A DNA stretch of 64,000 nucleotides, taken from assembly GCA_963788145.1 (NCBI GenBank), contig CAWBFQ010000003.1:558001-622000 (forward strand), read 5' to 3'. The stretch comes from UTCFX2 sp963788145. GTDB taxonomy: Bacteria; Chloroflexota; Anaerolineae; Anaerolineales; UBA4823. The notes beneath the pieces were generated by a model, which was not told the DNA's origin, did no database searches, and saw only the letters and a list, made by a program, of their open reading frames with translations. A program made the position numbers and the translations under genes. Below are positions 40,480 through 49,992 of this stretch, piece after piece. Positions within the stretch are counted from its first letter, which is position 1, and each line of letters starts with the position of its first letter.

Positions 40480-42117
40480 TTAGACTTTGAAATGTGCAAC
40501 CAAAACTTTGAGTTTTTCGCCTAGCTCGTGCAGGTTCTGGGCGGCGATTTCCATTTGTTTCATGCTGGCCGCATTTTGCGCCCCAGCCTGGTTGATATTC
40601 TCCATCGCTATACCGATTTGGTCCATGCCTACTACCTGTTGTTGGCTTGATGCAACGATCTGGGTGGAAGTCTGAACCGCTTCGCTGCTTGTTTCGGCCA
40701 GGGACTGGATGGCATCCCCGGCAAGAGCGGCTTGCTTCACCCCTGCTTCCACCGCCTTGCTGCCCTGCTCGGTAGCCATCACGGCGTTGCCTGTGGCTTT
40801 CTGTACGTCGCTGAGGATGCTGCGCACCTGGGCAGTGGCTTGCTTGGATTGTTCGGCCAGGCTTTTGATCTCCTGCGCCACCACGGTAAATCCTTTGCCC
40901 TGCTCGCCAGCTTTGGCGGCTTCGATGGCGGCGTTCACTGCCAGCAGATTAGATTGATCGGCCAAATCGGTTACTGTAGCGATGATGCCGCCGATGGACT
41001 GGCTTTGCTCGCTCAAGCGCACGACGGTCCGGGCGATAGTTTCCATTTGTTCGCGAATGCGATCCATGCCGGCAGATGTTTCTTCCACGGCTTTCTGACC
41101 GCTCAGGGATGCCTGCGCCACTCGCTGGGAGTTATCGGAAACGGATTGGGCTTTCTGGGATGAAAGTTGCGCTGCCTGGCGCACTTCCTCCACTGTGGTT
41201 GTGGTTTCGTTGATCGAGATGGCAGATTCGGCGGTACCAGTGGCAATCTGGGTAGTTGACGCCAGGATTTCGCTGGCTGACGAGCCAAGCATTCCGACCG
41301 CTTCGGTCAAGTCGGCTGTCGATTGGCGCAGGGTTTCCACCATATTGCGAAAAGCGCGCGTCAGCCCGCCGATCTCATCGCGGCGCTGGTCCTCGGGCAG
41401 GGTGACTGTCAGGTCCCCGCTGCCGATTTGTTCAGCGACTTTGGTGATGCTGGAGAGAGGCTTGGAAATGGTTTGGTTCAAGATGATCACGATCACCACT
41501 ACCAAGAACAGGGTGATGCCTCCAACGACCAGAAATAGAATGGTGGATGATCGGGCTGATTGCTGGTCTGTCGCTATTTGCTGGTCCATTTTAGCGATGG
41601 CATCATTACCCATCTGAACCGCCAGCAGTCGAACGTTTTCATAATATCCCTCGCTCTCGTATTGTTTGCTTAATTGAAGGGCTTCTTCCAAATTACCTGC
41701 CAAGAGTAGCGTGACGATTTGATCGCGTTTCTGTTGATAATCAGAAAGAATTTCCGTTAATTTCTGCACATCCTTTTGGAAATCAGGGCTTGGGTCCAGC
41801 ATGGTCAAGAGTGCTATGGTTTTCTCCATCTCATTTTTGCGCTCTTGAATATCCTGATAGGAACTTTTCTGTTCTACAGGGTCGGTGGATAGGAATATTT
41901 CATGTAGTTTCCACATGTTAAAATTCATGTCGGCTCTGAGAGCCGCGAGTTCAAGCGCCTCTTTAATATTAACGTCGCGCAATCTTACTTCCGATTGAGC
42001 GATGATATTGATACTTAAGTAAGCGGTGATGCTCGTGACTGCTAATAGAACCAGGATGATGATAAAGCTCAAAATGAGCTTGGCGTTGGTGGATAAGTTG
42101 TTAAGAAAACGTTTCAT
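40480..42117 (-). CDS. Methyl-accepting chemotaxis protein
   Basis: 545 residues: TM helix 1 (about 13-33), a ~150-residue four-helix-bundle sensor (4HB_MCP type), TM helix 2 (about 192-214), HAMP, then the signalling hairpin with the hallmark DQSNLLAVNAAIEAAKAGEQ and GFTVVAQEIKSLAEQSKQA. There is no C-terminal CheR/CheB pentapeptide. The sensor may read a surface, envelope or small-molecule signal. It is the WspA-like member but lies after the CheW/CheR genes. Confidence 0.92.
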   Translation of the reverse strand: MKRFLNNLSTNAKLILSFIIILVLLAVTSITAYLSINIIAQSEVRLRDVNIKEALELAALRADMNFNMWKLHEIFLSTDPVEQKSSYQDIQERKNEMEKTIALLTMLDPSPDFQKDVQKLTEILSDYQQKRDQIVTLLLAGNLEEALQLSKQYESEGYYENVRLLAVQMGNDAIAKMDQQIATDQQSARSSTILFLVVGGITLFLVVVIVIILNQTISKPLSSITKVAEQIGSGDLTVTLPEDQRRDEIGGLTRAFRNMVETLRQSTADLTEAVGMLGSSASEILASTTQIATGTAESAISINETTTTVEEVRQAAQLSSQKAQSVSDNSQRVAQASLSGQKAVEETSAGMDRIREQMETIARTVVRLSEQSQSIGGIIATVTDLADQSNLLAVNAAIEAAKAGEQGKGFTVVAQEIKSLAEQSKQATAQVRSILSDVQKATGNAVMATEQGSKAVEAGVKQAALAGDAIQSLAETSSEAVQTSTQIVASSQQQVVGMDQIGIAMENINQAGAQNAASMKQMEIAAQNLHELGEKLKVLVAHFKV

Positions 42118-42250
42118 GTTTCATTTTCCTCCATTGTTACCCGATTCGTATGACAATTTGCGCGTTCCTGGGGGGCTATTCGAAGCAATTGAAAAAATTT
42201 TTATCATGATGATTGCTGCATCTGCACAATGGTCTGTTTGCTCTGACCCG

Positions 42251-42880
42251 CTAGTAGGCGGCTTGATCCACGATGATCTTCTCATCGCCCAATATTTTTT
42301 TTGCATCCAGCAGAATAACACGTTCGGCCGTGACGCCGCGCAGATATTCTGCACCGATCCCGGAAATGGTCGGCGGAGCAACCTGGATCGCTATTAATGG
42401 AATAGAATGCGCTCCTACGATGTCATCTACTAGGATGCCGAATTCCATTTGTTCGCTGCGCAGGATGATCAGTTTATTGAGCTGCCCCAGCCCTATTTTA
42501 GGAAGGTCGAAGAATCTCTTGAGGTCGATTATGGAAAGGATCTGACCGCGTATATTTGCGATGCCAAGAACAAAATCGGGAGTGCCGGGTAGAGGGGTGA
42601 AATCCTTGAGCGGGAAAACCTCCCGTACAAAAATCGATTCAACTCCGTATGTTTCAGAAGCCAAGCGGAATTCGACGATCTCGAGGAATTCCTGGCTTGT
42701 ATCAACCTGTTGGATTTCGCGGGCGAGCAGGCGGGCGCGCTTTTTGAGAGTGGTGTGGCTTTCCTCTGGGGATCCTCCGGAGTTTTGAGCCAACCACGTC
42801 GCGGTTGTATCCAACTGTTGGTGTATCTCATTCCAATCGATCCCCTGATCAGCTTGAGATAAATTGGAATTGTCGTTCAT
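42251..42880 (-). CDS. cheW: CheW-like adaptor with N-terminal extension
   Basis: 209 residues. About 65 residues of helical extension precede the CheW domain (FLIVEFRLASETYGVE-type start at EFLEIVEFRLA, then VREVFPLKDFTPLPGTPDF, VLGIANIRGQILSIIDLKRFF and GILVDDIVG). The extension is the feature of WspD. It couples the MCP to CheA. Overlaps the cheR stop by ATGA. The gap to the MCP gene is 133 bases. Confidence 0.88.
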   Translation of the reverse strand: MNDNSNLSQADQGIDWNEIHQQLDTTATWLAQNSGGSPEESHTTLKKRARLLAREIQQVDTSQEFLEIVEFRLASETYGVESIFVREVFPLKDFTPLPGTPDFVLGIANIRGQILSIIDLKRFFDLPKIGLGQLNKLIILRSEQMEFGILVDDIVGAHSIPLIAIQVAPPTISGIGAEYLRGVTAERVILLDAKKILGDEKIIVDQAAY

Positions 42881-44313
42881 ATGGTTAATCCTCCTGTTTT
42901 GAGGGTGGCGGAAACGATTTCTCTGAGACGTCCGGCGGTCAACCCCTCTGCTTCTGGCAGGATGTCATCTGGCTGGTAATGTTCTAGCAGCGCCAGGACG
43001 TTCTTATAGCTCCTGACAGCGGCAGATGACTTGCCGTTCCGCTGCCTCAGATTCCCTATTGTAAAATGTGCCATCAGGAAATCCGGATCGAGATATAAAG
43101 CGCTCTCAAGGGTAGTCATCGCCTCGTCCTCACGGTTTTGCTCCCAGAGGATAGTGGCGCTAAGATAACGTAACCCGGGATTTAGTTTATCGGCCGCAAT
43201 AGCTTTTTCACAGGTGGCCAAAGCCTCCGCCAGCTTACCCTGGTTGGCAAGCTCGCGCACGGTCTGGGTTGCATCCGTGGGGAGGGATGCCTCCAATGCC
43301 GGCGCTTCAGAAATAGTTATGGTACCGGTCTTTTGGGTTTGCTCTAGCTTGCGTAATAATACTGCTGGAGGGGCTTTTTCTCCTGCATTTTTCTGCGGTT
43401 GGAGCAGAATTTCTTTGGCAGCGGCTGACATATCAATTGCTATATGTTTCGCAGGCCGAGAATTCTCGGTCTGTCTTTGGTAAACGATCGCGCCGGAAAA
43501 ATTAATGGATGAGAACTGGGCGAAGGTATCCTGGGAGAGTTCATTTGCGCCGACCATGAACCACCCGCCATCCACCAGACATTGATAGAGTCTCTGACCG
43601 ACCAGCCGGGCTCTCGCCGGTGAAAAATACATCAACACATTACGGCAGAAGATGACATCCATAGCATTAGTATCATTGATGGTTGATGGGAACGTATCCA
43701 CGGCTAGGTTGAGGTATGAAAAAGTGACCATGCTGCGGATCTCTGGGAGGATTTCATACACGCCGCTTTCAGTGCGGCTGAAATATTTATTCTTGAAGCC
43801 TTCGGGTGAATTGCGGAATGACCATTCCCTATATACGCCAGCAGCCGCTTTCCGAAGGATTTGTGGGTTAATATCTGTGGCTAGCAGGCTGATGTGCCAT
43901 TTTTTGAAATTGGGCAGGGCTTCGCGCAGAGCAATGGCGATCGAATATGGTTCCTCGCCGGTGGCGCAGCCTGCGCTCCATAATCTTAGATGCCGATCGT
44001 TATTTTCTCGTTTACGGATCAATTCCGGAAATATATGATCGCGGAGCACTTCAAAGACGCGTGGTTCGCGCCAGAAATAGGTTTCTGAAATGGTCAGGAA
44101 ACTAGCCAGCCTTTCCACCGGTTCGCGGGCCAAAGGAGAAGAGAGCATCCATTCCAGGAATGGGGTTATACCAGCAAATCCGAATTCATTTGCAATCAGT
44201 TTTGCCTGGCGCTCCAGATCTTTCCATCGTTCACGCGGAAATTGGAGACCCATTGATTTGGCAACGAAATCGCTCAACTGGGAAAGCTGGTTCTCGGTAA
44301 GGTTTTCTGTCAT
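42877..44313 (-). CDS. cheR: CheR methyltransferase with C-terminal TPR repeats
   Basis: 478 residues. Residues about 1-270 are CheR with WSAGCATGEEPYSIAIALRE (SAM site), ATDINPQIL and VIFCRNVLMYFSP. The C-terminal ~130 residues are TPR-like (LANQGKLAEALATCEKAI, YLSATILWEQNREDEAMTTL). CheR-TPR fusions occur in Wsp-type (WspC) and other alternative-function chemosensory systems. It methylates the MCP. Overlaps both neighbours by ATGA, so the block 42251-44834 is one transcript. Confidence 0.9.
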   Translation of the reverse strand: MTENLTENQLSQLSDFVAKSMGLQFPRERWKDLERQAKLIANEFGFAGITPFLEWMLSSPLAREPVERLASFLTISETYFWREPRVFEVLRDHIFPELIRKRENNDRHLRLWSAGCATGEEPYSIAIALREALPNFKKWHISLLATDINPQILRKAAAGVYREWSFRNSPEGFKNKYFSRTESGVYEILPEIRSMVTFSYLNLAVDTFPSTINDTNAMDVIFCRNVLMYFSPARARLVGQRLYQCLVDGGWFMVGANELSQDTFAQFSSINFSGAIVYQRQTENSRPAKHIAIDMSAAAKEILLQPQKNAGEKAPPAVLLRKLEQTQKTGTITISEAPALEASLPTDATQTVRELANQGKLAEALATCEKAIAADKLNPGLRYLSATILWEQNREDEAMTTLESALYLDPDFLMAHFTIGNLRQRNGKSSAAVRSYKNVLALLEHYQPDDILPEAEGLTAGRLREIVSATLKTGGLTI

Positions 44314-44834
44314 ACCGCTGCCTTCGCCTTCCTGCGTGTTTTACGGGTAGCTTTGGATTCGATCTCTTTAATAGCTGCCACGATTCTCTTTTCATCATCG
44401 AATGTAAGGAACTGGTCGATATCACAAAGAAGGATTAGATCTCCCTCCACTTTGACCAAGCCGTGGATGTACATTGCTCCAGGTATCACTTTATCGGCGT
44501 CGGCCAGATCTTGATCAGCTAATTCATGGATCTCAGATACGGAATCGGCCACAAGGGCTACCACTCGCCGAGAAGTGTGGGTAAGGATGAATCGGTCGTT
44601 CTGGGTGACCACACGTTTTGGCATGCCGAAGCACGGACGGATATCCACCACTGGAATGACCTGTCCTTGCATATTAATTACCCCCAGGACGAATTGAGGC
44701 GCATTCGGTAGCGGAGTTGTTTCTACAGCCCGGATGACTCGCTCTACCGCAGAAAGATATAGTGCGTAGCGGGGTTCATCCAATGCAAAGATCAGGATCT
44801 GTTGCTGGTTTGCCTTTTTTGGAAGATTCAGCAT
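44310..44834 (-). CDS. cheW: CheW-like adaptor
   Basis: 174 residues, a standard CheW domain: ILIFALDEPRYALYLSAVER, AVETTPLPNAPQFVLGVIN, GQVIPVVDIRPCF and LVADSVSEIHEL, followed by a short basic tail (KATRKTRRKAKA). It is the first gene of the operon (WspB-like). No strong Shine-Dalgarno sequence is seen; a TATAAT box is at 44916-44921 on the minus strand. Confidence 0.88.
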   Translation of the reverse strand: MLNLPKKANQQQILIFALDEPRYALYLSAVERVIRAVETTPLPNAPQFVLGVINMQGQVIPVVDIRPCFGMPKRVVTQNDRFILTHTSRRVVALVADSVSEIHELADQDLADADKVIPGAMYIHGLVKVEGDLILLCDIDQFLTFDDEKRIVAAIKEIESKATRKTRRKAKAAV

Positions 44835-44915
44835 TAGTCACGTTTGCCTTAATACGTATCTAAATAAAGCACAGTAATCCCCAAAAAACCGGGGTTTGAT
44901 ATTGGGATGGAACCA

Positions 44916-44921
44916 ATTATA
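44916..44921 (-). promoter_or_regulatory. Candidate -10 of the chemosensory operon
   Basis: TATAAT read on the minus strand, about 80 bases before the first cheW start. It is the best hexamer in the region between the divergent cheW and LAL genes, but no clear -35 lies at 16-18 bases. A short C/G hairpin (AACCCC.../GGGGATT) lies between it and the gene. Confidence 0.3.
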
Positions 44922-45073
44922 GTATAGCCAGCAACACCGGGTTTGTATGTAGGAAGCGACTGATTAATTTGTAGTCTTTGTCCTACAAGAAGATGGCATT
45001 TTACAGAAGCAATGTGATAGGAATTTGTGCAACATTATGAAATGTTACTGTTTTCGAATCTTGGGATGTGACC

Positions 45074-45079
45074 TATAAT
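45074..45079 (+). promoter_or_regulatory. -10 box of LAL regulator 1 (leaderless)
   Basis: TATAAT is followed by exactly 6 bases, then the ATG at 45086. The same spacing recurs at the other two LAL genes. Transcription would begin on or next to the A of the start codon. No consensus -35 is clear. Confidence 0.6.
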
Positions 45080-45085
45080 TGTTAT

Positions 45086-47822
45086 ATGTCCGCTCCAATT
45101 TTAGCCACTAAACTATATACGCCCCCACCTCGGCCTAGAATTGTCCTGCGCCCGCGCCTGATTGAGCGGCTGAACCAAGGTCTCGCTCCAGGCTGCAAGA
45201 TGACCCTCATTTCGGCATCTGCTGGTTTTGGGAAAACCACACTGGTCAGTGAGTGGGTCGCTGTTTGTGAACGATCAGTTGCGTGGCTTTCACTGGATGA
45301 AGGCGACAATGATCCCACCCGATTTTTGACATACTTCATAGCTGCTTTGCAGACGATTTCAGCAAATATCGGAGCAGGGGCGTTGGTTGTGCTCCAATCC
45401 CCTCAACCACCCCCCTCCGAACTGATTTTGACGACCCTGCTCAATGAAATCGCCGCCATCTCGCACAACTTCATCCTCGTTCTGGACGATTACCATGTGA
45501 TTGATTCTAAACCGGTAGACGAAGCTCTCATCTTTCTGCTTGATCACTTGCCGCCCCAGATGCACCTGGTCATTGCCAGCCGTGAAGATCCCTCTCTGCC
45601 CTTGCCCCGCTACCGAGCCAGGGGCCAATTAGCCGAACTGCGCGCGGATCGACCTGCGCTTCACTCCTACCGAAGCCGCCGAGTTTCTCAATCGGGTTAT
45701 GGGACTGAGCCTTTCGGTGGAAGACATCGCCGCGCTGGAAAAACGCACCGAAGGCTGGATTGCCGGCTTGCAATTGGCAGCGCTTTCTCTACAAGGCCGG
45801 GAAGACATCGTCAGTTTTATCCAGGCTTTCACCGGCAGCCATCGTTTTGTGCTGGATTATCTGATTGAAGAGGTGCTCCAGCGCCAACCTGAACTTATTC
45901 GCAACTTCTTACTGCAAACCGCTATTCTTGATCGGTTAAGCAGCCCACTGTGTGATGCTGTCACTGGGCGAGTTGATAGCAAAGACATGCTGGATATCCT
46001 GGAACGAGACAACCTGTTCGTCATCCCGCTTGACGATCAGCGCCAGTGGTATCGCTATCATCACCTATTCGCCGAAGTTCTCCAGGCGCACTTGCAGGAG
46101 GTGCAACCCGGTCGCGTGTCCATGCTCCATCTGCGGGCGAGCGCGTGGTACGAGCAGAACGGTCTGCGATCCGTAGCCATCCGCCATGCACTGGTTGCAA
46201 AAGACTTTGAGCGCGCAGCCGGCCTAATCGAGCTGGCAGGTGCGGGCACAGAGGATGGAAGTATCCAGCAGGCTACATGGCTTGGCTGGGTAAAGAAACT
46301 GCCGGGAGAGTTGGTTCATCTCCGACCAGTGCTCAATGTTTGGTACGCCTATATATTATTGGGGAGTGGTGAGCTGGAAGCTGCGGAATCACGATTTAAG
46401 GATGCCGAACGATGGTTGGAATCGGCTGATACGATGAAGGTGCAACTGGAAATTCCACCAGTTGAGATGGTTGTTGTAGACAAAAAACAATTTATGTCTC
46501 TACCGGCGACCATTGCTATCGGCCGCGCCTATATCGCTCTGGCCCTCGGCAATATTCCGGACACGGTGCGGTATGCCAGCAGAGTACTCGAGCTCACCGA
46601 AGCGGATCCTTTCAGACACAGTCAGGCATCCATGATGCTGGGGTTGACCTACTGGGCAAGCGGGGACCTGCAACCTGCGGACCGGGTCTTCGCCGATTAC
46701 ACCATGAAACTGAGGACAGCCGGAAACATCCCGGATGCGATCAGCACGTCTGTTGTACTAGCTGATATCCGGCTGGCGTTGGGACGTCTTCACGAGGCAA
46801 TCGGTACAGTTGAGCAGTGTTTGCATTTTGTAATGGATCAGGGTGAACCAATTCCTTTCGATACCGCTGACCTGCATCGGGAGTTGAGTGATCTGTATCT
46901 TGAGCAGGGAAATCTGGAGATTGCCACGCACCATTTACAGAGAGGCAAGGAACTGGGGGAAAAAGCAGAATTACCTGTTTTGCGATACCGTCTGTGTATT
47001 GCCCAGGTTCGGCTCAATACAGTACAGGACGACCTGGAAGGGGCTCTCGCAATTTTGGATGAAGCGCAACGCCTGTATATCAGATCACCCTTGCCCGACT
47101 TCCGCCCCATTTCCGCCATGAAAGCACGGATATGGGTTTTACAAGGCAGATTGACCCAAGCTCTGGCGTGGATACGTGAGCAGGGACTTTCCGTTGACGA
47201 TACACCCAGCTACTTGCGTGAGTTCGAGCACGTGACGCTGGCTCGAGTGCTCATCGCCCGGTATCAAAGCGACCGGGAGACTGGTTCCGTTCACGAGGCA
47301 ATCGGTCTGCTGGAGCGCCTTCTGCAAGCGGCGGAAGCAGGTAGACGGATGGGCAGCGTGATCGAGATTTTAGCATTGCTGGCGCTTGCTCATGCGGCAC
47401 AAGGCGACATTCCACGGGCTCTCATGCCGTTGGAGCGTGCGCTGACCCTGGCCGAGCCGGAGGGCTATGTCCGCATTTTCTTGGATGAAGGCAAACCAAT
47501 GGCTGCGCTTCTGGAAAGGATGAAGGATGAAAGCCACACGGCGAGGTGGAAGCCGTATGTCCATAAATTGCTGGCTGCCTTTGGAACAGAAAAAAAACAT
47601 CCTTCAGCACTAACCCTTCGCCCTTTGGTTGAGCCGCTGAGCGAAAATGAGCTTGAAGTGCTCAGGCTGCTCAGAACCGAATTGAGCGGTCCGGAAATTG
47701 CCCGTAAGCGCATGGTTTCGCTGAGTACTATACGTACCCATACTCAACACATTTACGCCAAGCTGGGGGTGAACAATCGCCGGGCTGCTGTCCGCCGCGC
47801 TGAAGAACTCGGTTTGTTGTAA
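45086..47822 (+). CDS. MalT-like LuxR-family (LAL) regulator 1, one frameshift
   Basis: About 911 residues. Start MSAPILATKLYTPPPRPRI, then Walker A SASAGFGKTTLVSEWV, Walker B FILVLDDYHVID and the sensor region HLVIASREDPSLPLPR, a large helical TPR-type middle, and the LuxR HTH at the end (LSENELEVLRLLRTELSGPE to VSLSTIRTHTQHIYAKLGV). The frame breaks near 45648-45650 (GCGGATCGAC where the paralogues have GCGGCTGAC, one base extra). It is an ATP-dependent transcription activator; the inducer is unknown. Start at the ATG 45086 rather than the GTG 45068, as it has the -10 box 6 bases ahead. Confidence 0.85.
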
Positions 47823-47847
47823 AAATCGCTCAATAAGCAACCTACGG

Positions 47848-47877
47848 TACCGACAGGTGACTCACCACCTGTCGGTA
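47848..47877 (+). terminator. Rho-independent terminator after LAL regulator 1
   Basis: TACCGACAGGTG (47848-47859) and its complement CACCTGTCGGTA (47866-47877), a 12-bp perfect stem with 6-base loop, followed by TTTTT and more T/A. It lies 26 bases after the stop. Confidence 0.88.
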
Positions 47878-48033
47878 TTTTTAATTTTCCCCCAGATCAT
47901 TAAAATCATCACCTAAACCATCACATGTAATGATGACGCCTCATCATATATTCCGTTATCTTTTGGCTGCAATAAATAATGGATGCAAGCCTGTAGAAAT
48001 TCATCCAAATCGAGAAAATTGCACGAGGCACTG

Positions 48034-48271
48034 TATGAGTGAAACACACGCTTTACCTGAATACTATGATGGGTCTGGACTTTACGAGATTCGCCTCATG
48101 GGGCACCTGGATGACCGCTGGGCCGACCGGTTTGAGGGTCTGACTATCACGCTGGAAGAGGACTGTATTACGCTTCTAGCCGGACTCGTTATTGACCAAG
48201 CCACGTTGCATGGGCTGCTCAAAAAAGTGCGTGATTTAGGGACGCCATTGGTCTCGGTTAATTTGCGTTAA
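48034..48271 (+). CDS. Small conserved LAL-linked protein, copy 1
   Basis: About 78 residues (MSETHALPEYYDGSGLYEIR start). Residues 17-76 match copy 2 (52735) at 44 of 60 positions: YEIR..GHL, W.D.FEGLT.TLEED, TLLAG.V.DQA.LHG.LKKVR, PLVSVN. No family is recognised. A small alpha/beta protein that follows a LAL regulator in both places, so it may be its partner. GAGG lies a few bases ahead of the ATG; the frame is open to an ATG at 47930, which is less likely. Confidence 0.65.
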
Positions 48272-48369
48272 CCCCGGTAGGGCAAAAACGCAGGAGGTCA
48301 AATCGTAAATCATATCTGGCTTTTTGTTCCAAAGAAATGAATCAATATCAACTAACAAGGAGAATAAAA

Positions 48370-49089
48370 ATGAATACATACCGAAAGAATGCAGTAATGG
48401 CAGGCGTCCTCTACATCCTGGGGACGGTCTTTGGGGTTTTGAGCGCAGTCATTGGCGGCGAAGTACTTTCCTCGCTCAATATCGGCAAACCGCTTGTTGG
48501 TGTGGATATGCTGGGCATCGTTACCGCCAATTCGTCCCGGATTACCGGGGGTGCATTTTTAATCCTAATGATGGGGATTTCGCTAGTGGCGATGACGGTT
48601 TTCCTCTACCCGATATTTAGAAAAGACAGCGAAGAACTGGCGATGGGATTGGTCCTTTTCCGTGGGGCACTGGAGGGAACCTGGTATTTTGTTACGACTC
48701 TCGGTTTTTTGAATCTGGTCGCACTTGGCAACGAATACATTGCGACCGGGGCTGATTCGGCTGCTTTGCAGTCCATGGGCATTGTCTTATATCAGTTCCA
48801 AGTCCGCCTTGCCCCGGTCGGTCCTATCCTTTTTCTCATTGGGGCTACGTGTTTATACCTCTCCTTCTACCGCACCAGGCTGATTCCCCGCTGGTTGTCC
48901 GTCTGGGGTCTGATCGCCGTGGTTTTCTATATGGCTTCCACCCTGTTGAAATTCTTTCACATGGATACCGGCTTTGGGTTTTATTTGGAAATGGTGATGG
49001 CGCCACAGGAAATGGTAATGGCGGTCTGGTTGATTGTCAAGGGATTCAATTCATCGGCGATCGCTGCCCTGTTTGCTAGGACAGAATAA
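48370..49089 (+). CDS. DUF4386 membrane protein
   Basis: 239 residues, seven predicted TM helices. VMAGVLYILGTVFGVLSAVIG at the start and LYLSFYRTRLIPRWLSVWG (about 175) are typical of DUF4386 family proteins, which are of unknown function and common beside LuxR or TetR regulators in Chloroflexota. AAGGAG is just ahead of the ATG at 48370; a slightly longer open frame upstream is less well supported. Transcribed with the small protein before it. Confidence 0.82.
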   Translation: MNTYRKNAVMAGVLYILGTVFGVLSAVIGGEVLSSLNIGKPLVGVDMLGIVTANSSRITGGAFLILMMGISLVAMTVFLYPIFRKDSEELAMGLVLFRGALEGTWYFVTTLGFLNLVALGNEYIATGADSAALQSMGIVLYQFQVRLAPVGPILFLIGATCLYLSFYRTRLIPRWLSVWGLIAVVFYMASTLLKFFHMDTGFGFYLEMVMAPQEMVMAVWLIVKGFNSSAIAALFARTE

Positions 49090-49197
49090 CGGTTGATTTT
49101 ACGAACAGTAGGACTGGCAGTCCGGAAAATGACGCTGGATTACCAGTCCTGCAAAACATGAACAACAAATAAATTATAGGAAGCATTGGAGGATGAT

Positions 49198-49902
49198 ATG
49201 AATATAAATTCGCCCCAAAAGACCGCAAGAGTTGCAGCGTTCGTGTTTCTAATCATATTTTTTCTGGGGATGTCTACTGAACTTTTTATTCGCCCGAGCA
49301 TGATTATGCCGGGAGACGTCGCGGCAACCATCAGGAATATTGCGGCTTCCGAAGCGCTCTTCCGTCTCTCCCTGGTGAGCGATCTGATTCGCCAGGCGCT
49401 ATTAATTTTATTGCCGCTGATTTTATACAAATTACTCAAACCGGTTAACAAAACCATTGCGGCGCTTATGATTATTTTCTATCTGGTCTGTGTCCCTATC
49501 TCGCTGCTCAATGAGCTTAACCATTTTGCTGTCCTTCTGCTATCGAGGGGCGCCGGTTATTTGACGGCATTCAAAGCAAATCAATTGAATGGCTTGGTGA
49601 TGTTCTTTCTCGATTTGCGCAAACATGGAACATATATCACCCAGTTTTTTTCCTTTTGGGTACTTCTCCTTGGTTATCTGGTTTTCAAATCTGGATTCCT
49701 TCCCAGAATTCTGGGCATCTTGTTGATGCTTGGAAGTTTATGCTATACGGTACAGGCTGTTATATTTTTTCTTTCTCCCAACTTCGATGCGATCATCCTT
49801 GGCTTGTTTGCATTTGTTGAAGAATTGTTATTTTATATGTGGCTTTTGATTAAGGGTGTAAACGCCGAAGAGTGGAAAAAAAGGGCTCTTGAATCTGCCT
49901 GA
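49198..49902 (+). CDS. DUF4386 membrane protein
   Basis: 234 residues, about seven TM helices. ARVAAFVFLIIFFLGMSTEL, RLSLVSDLIRQALLILLPLIL and FKSGFLPRILGILLMLGSLCY match DUF4386. GGAGG lies directly ahead of the ATG at 49198. It is a paralogue of the gene before it, with limited similarity. Composition is AT-rich. It ends 90 bases before LAL regulator 2. Confidence 0.82.
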   Translation: MNINSPQKTARVAAFVFLIIFFLGMSTELFIRPSMIMPGDVAATIRNIAASEALFRLSLVSDLIRQALLILLPLILYKLLKPVNKTIAALMIIFYLVCVPISLLNELNHFAVLLLSRGAGYLTAFKANQLNGLVMFFLDLRKHGTYITQFFSFWVLLLGYLVFKSGFLPRILGILLMLGSLCYTVQAVIFFLSPNFDAIILGLFAFVEELLFYMWLLIKGVNAEEWKKRALESA

Positions 49903-49980
49903 TAGAGGGCTGCGCTCGGTCAAACCAAATTTGGAGGAATATCCATTGTGGCTTCACCAGCCTTTTCGTAAACTACTGGT

Positions 49981-49986
49981 TATAAT
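49981..49986 (+). promoter_or_regulatory. -10 box of LAL regulator 2 (leaderless)
   Basis: TATAAT, 6 bases, then the ATG at 49993, exactly as in regulator 1. The DNA around it differs from regulator 1, so the shared spacing looks kept by function. Confidence 0.6.
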
Positions 49987-49992
49987 GGTTCC

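Noticed and set aside
49110..49150. AGGACTGG...CCAGTCCT inverted repeat after the first DUF4386 gene
   Set aside because: The arms are 25 bases apart with no T run; it may be chance or a weak attenuator, too little to call a terminator.
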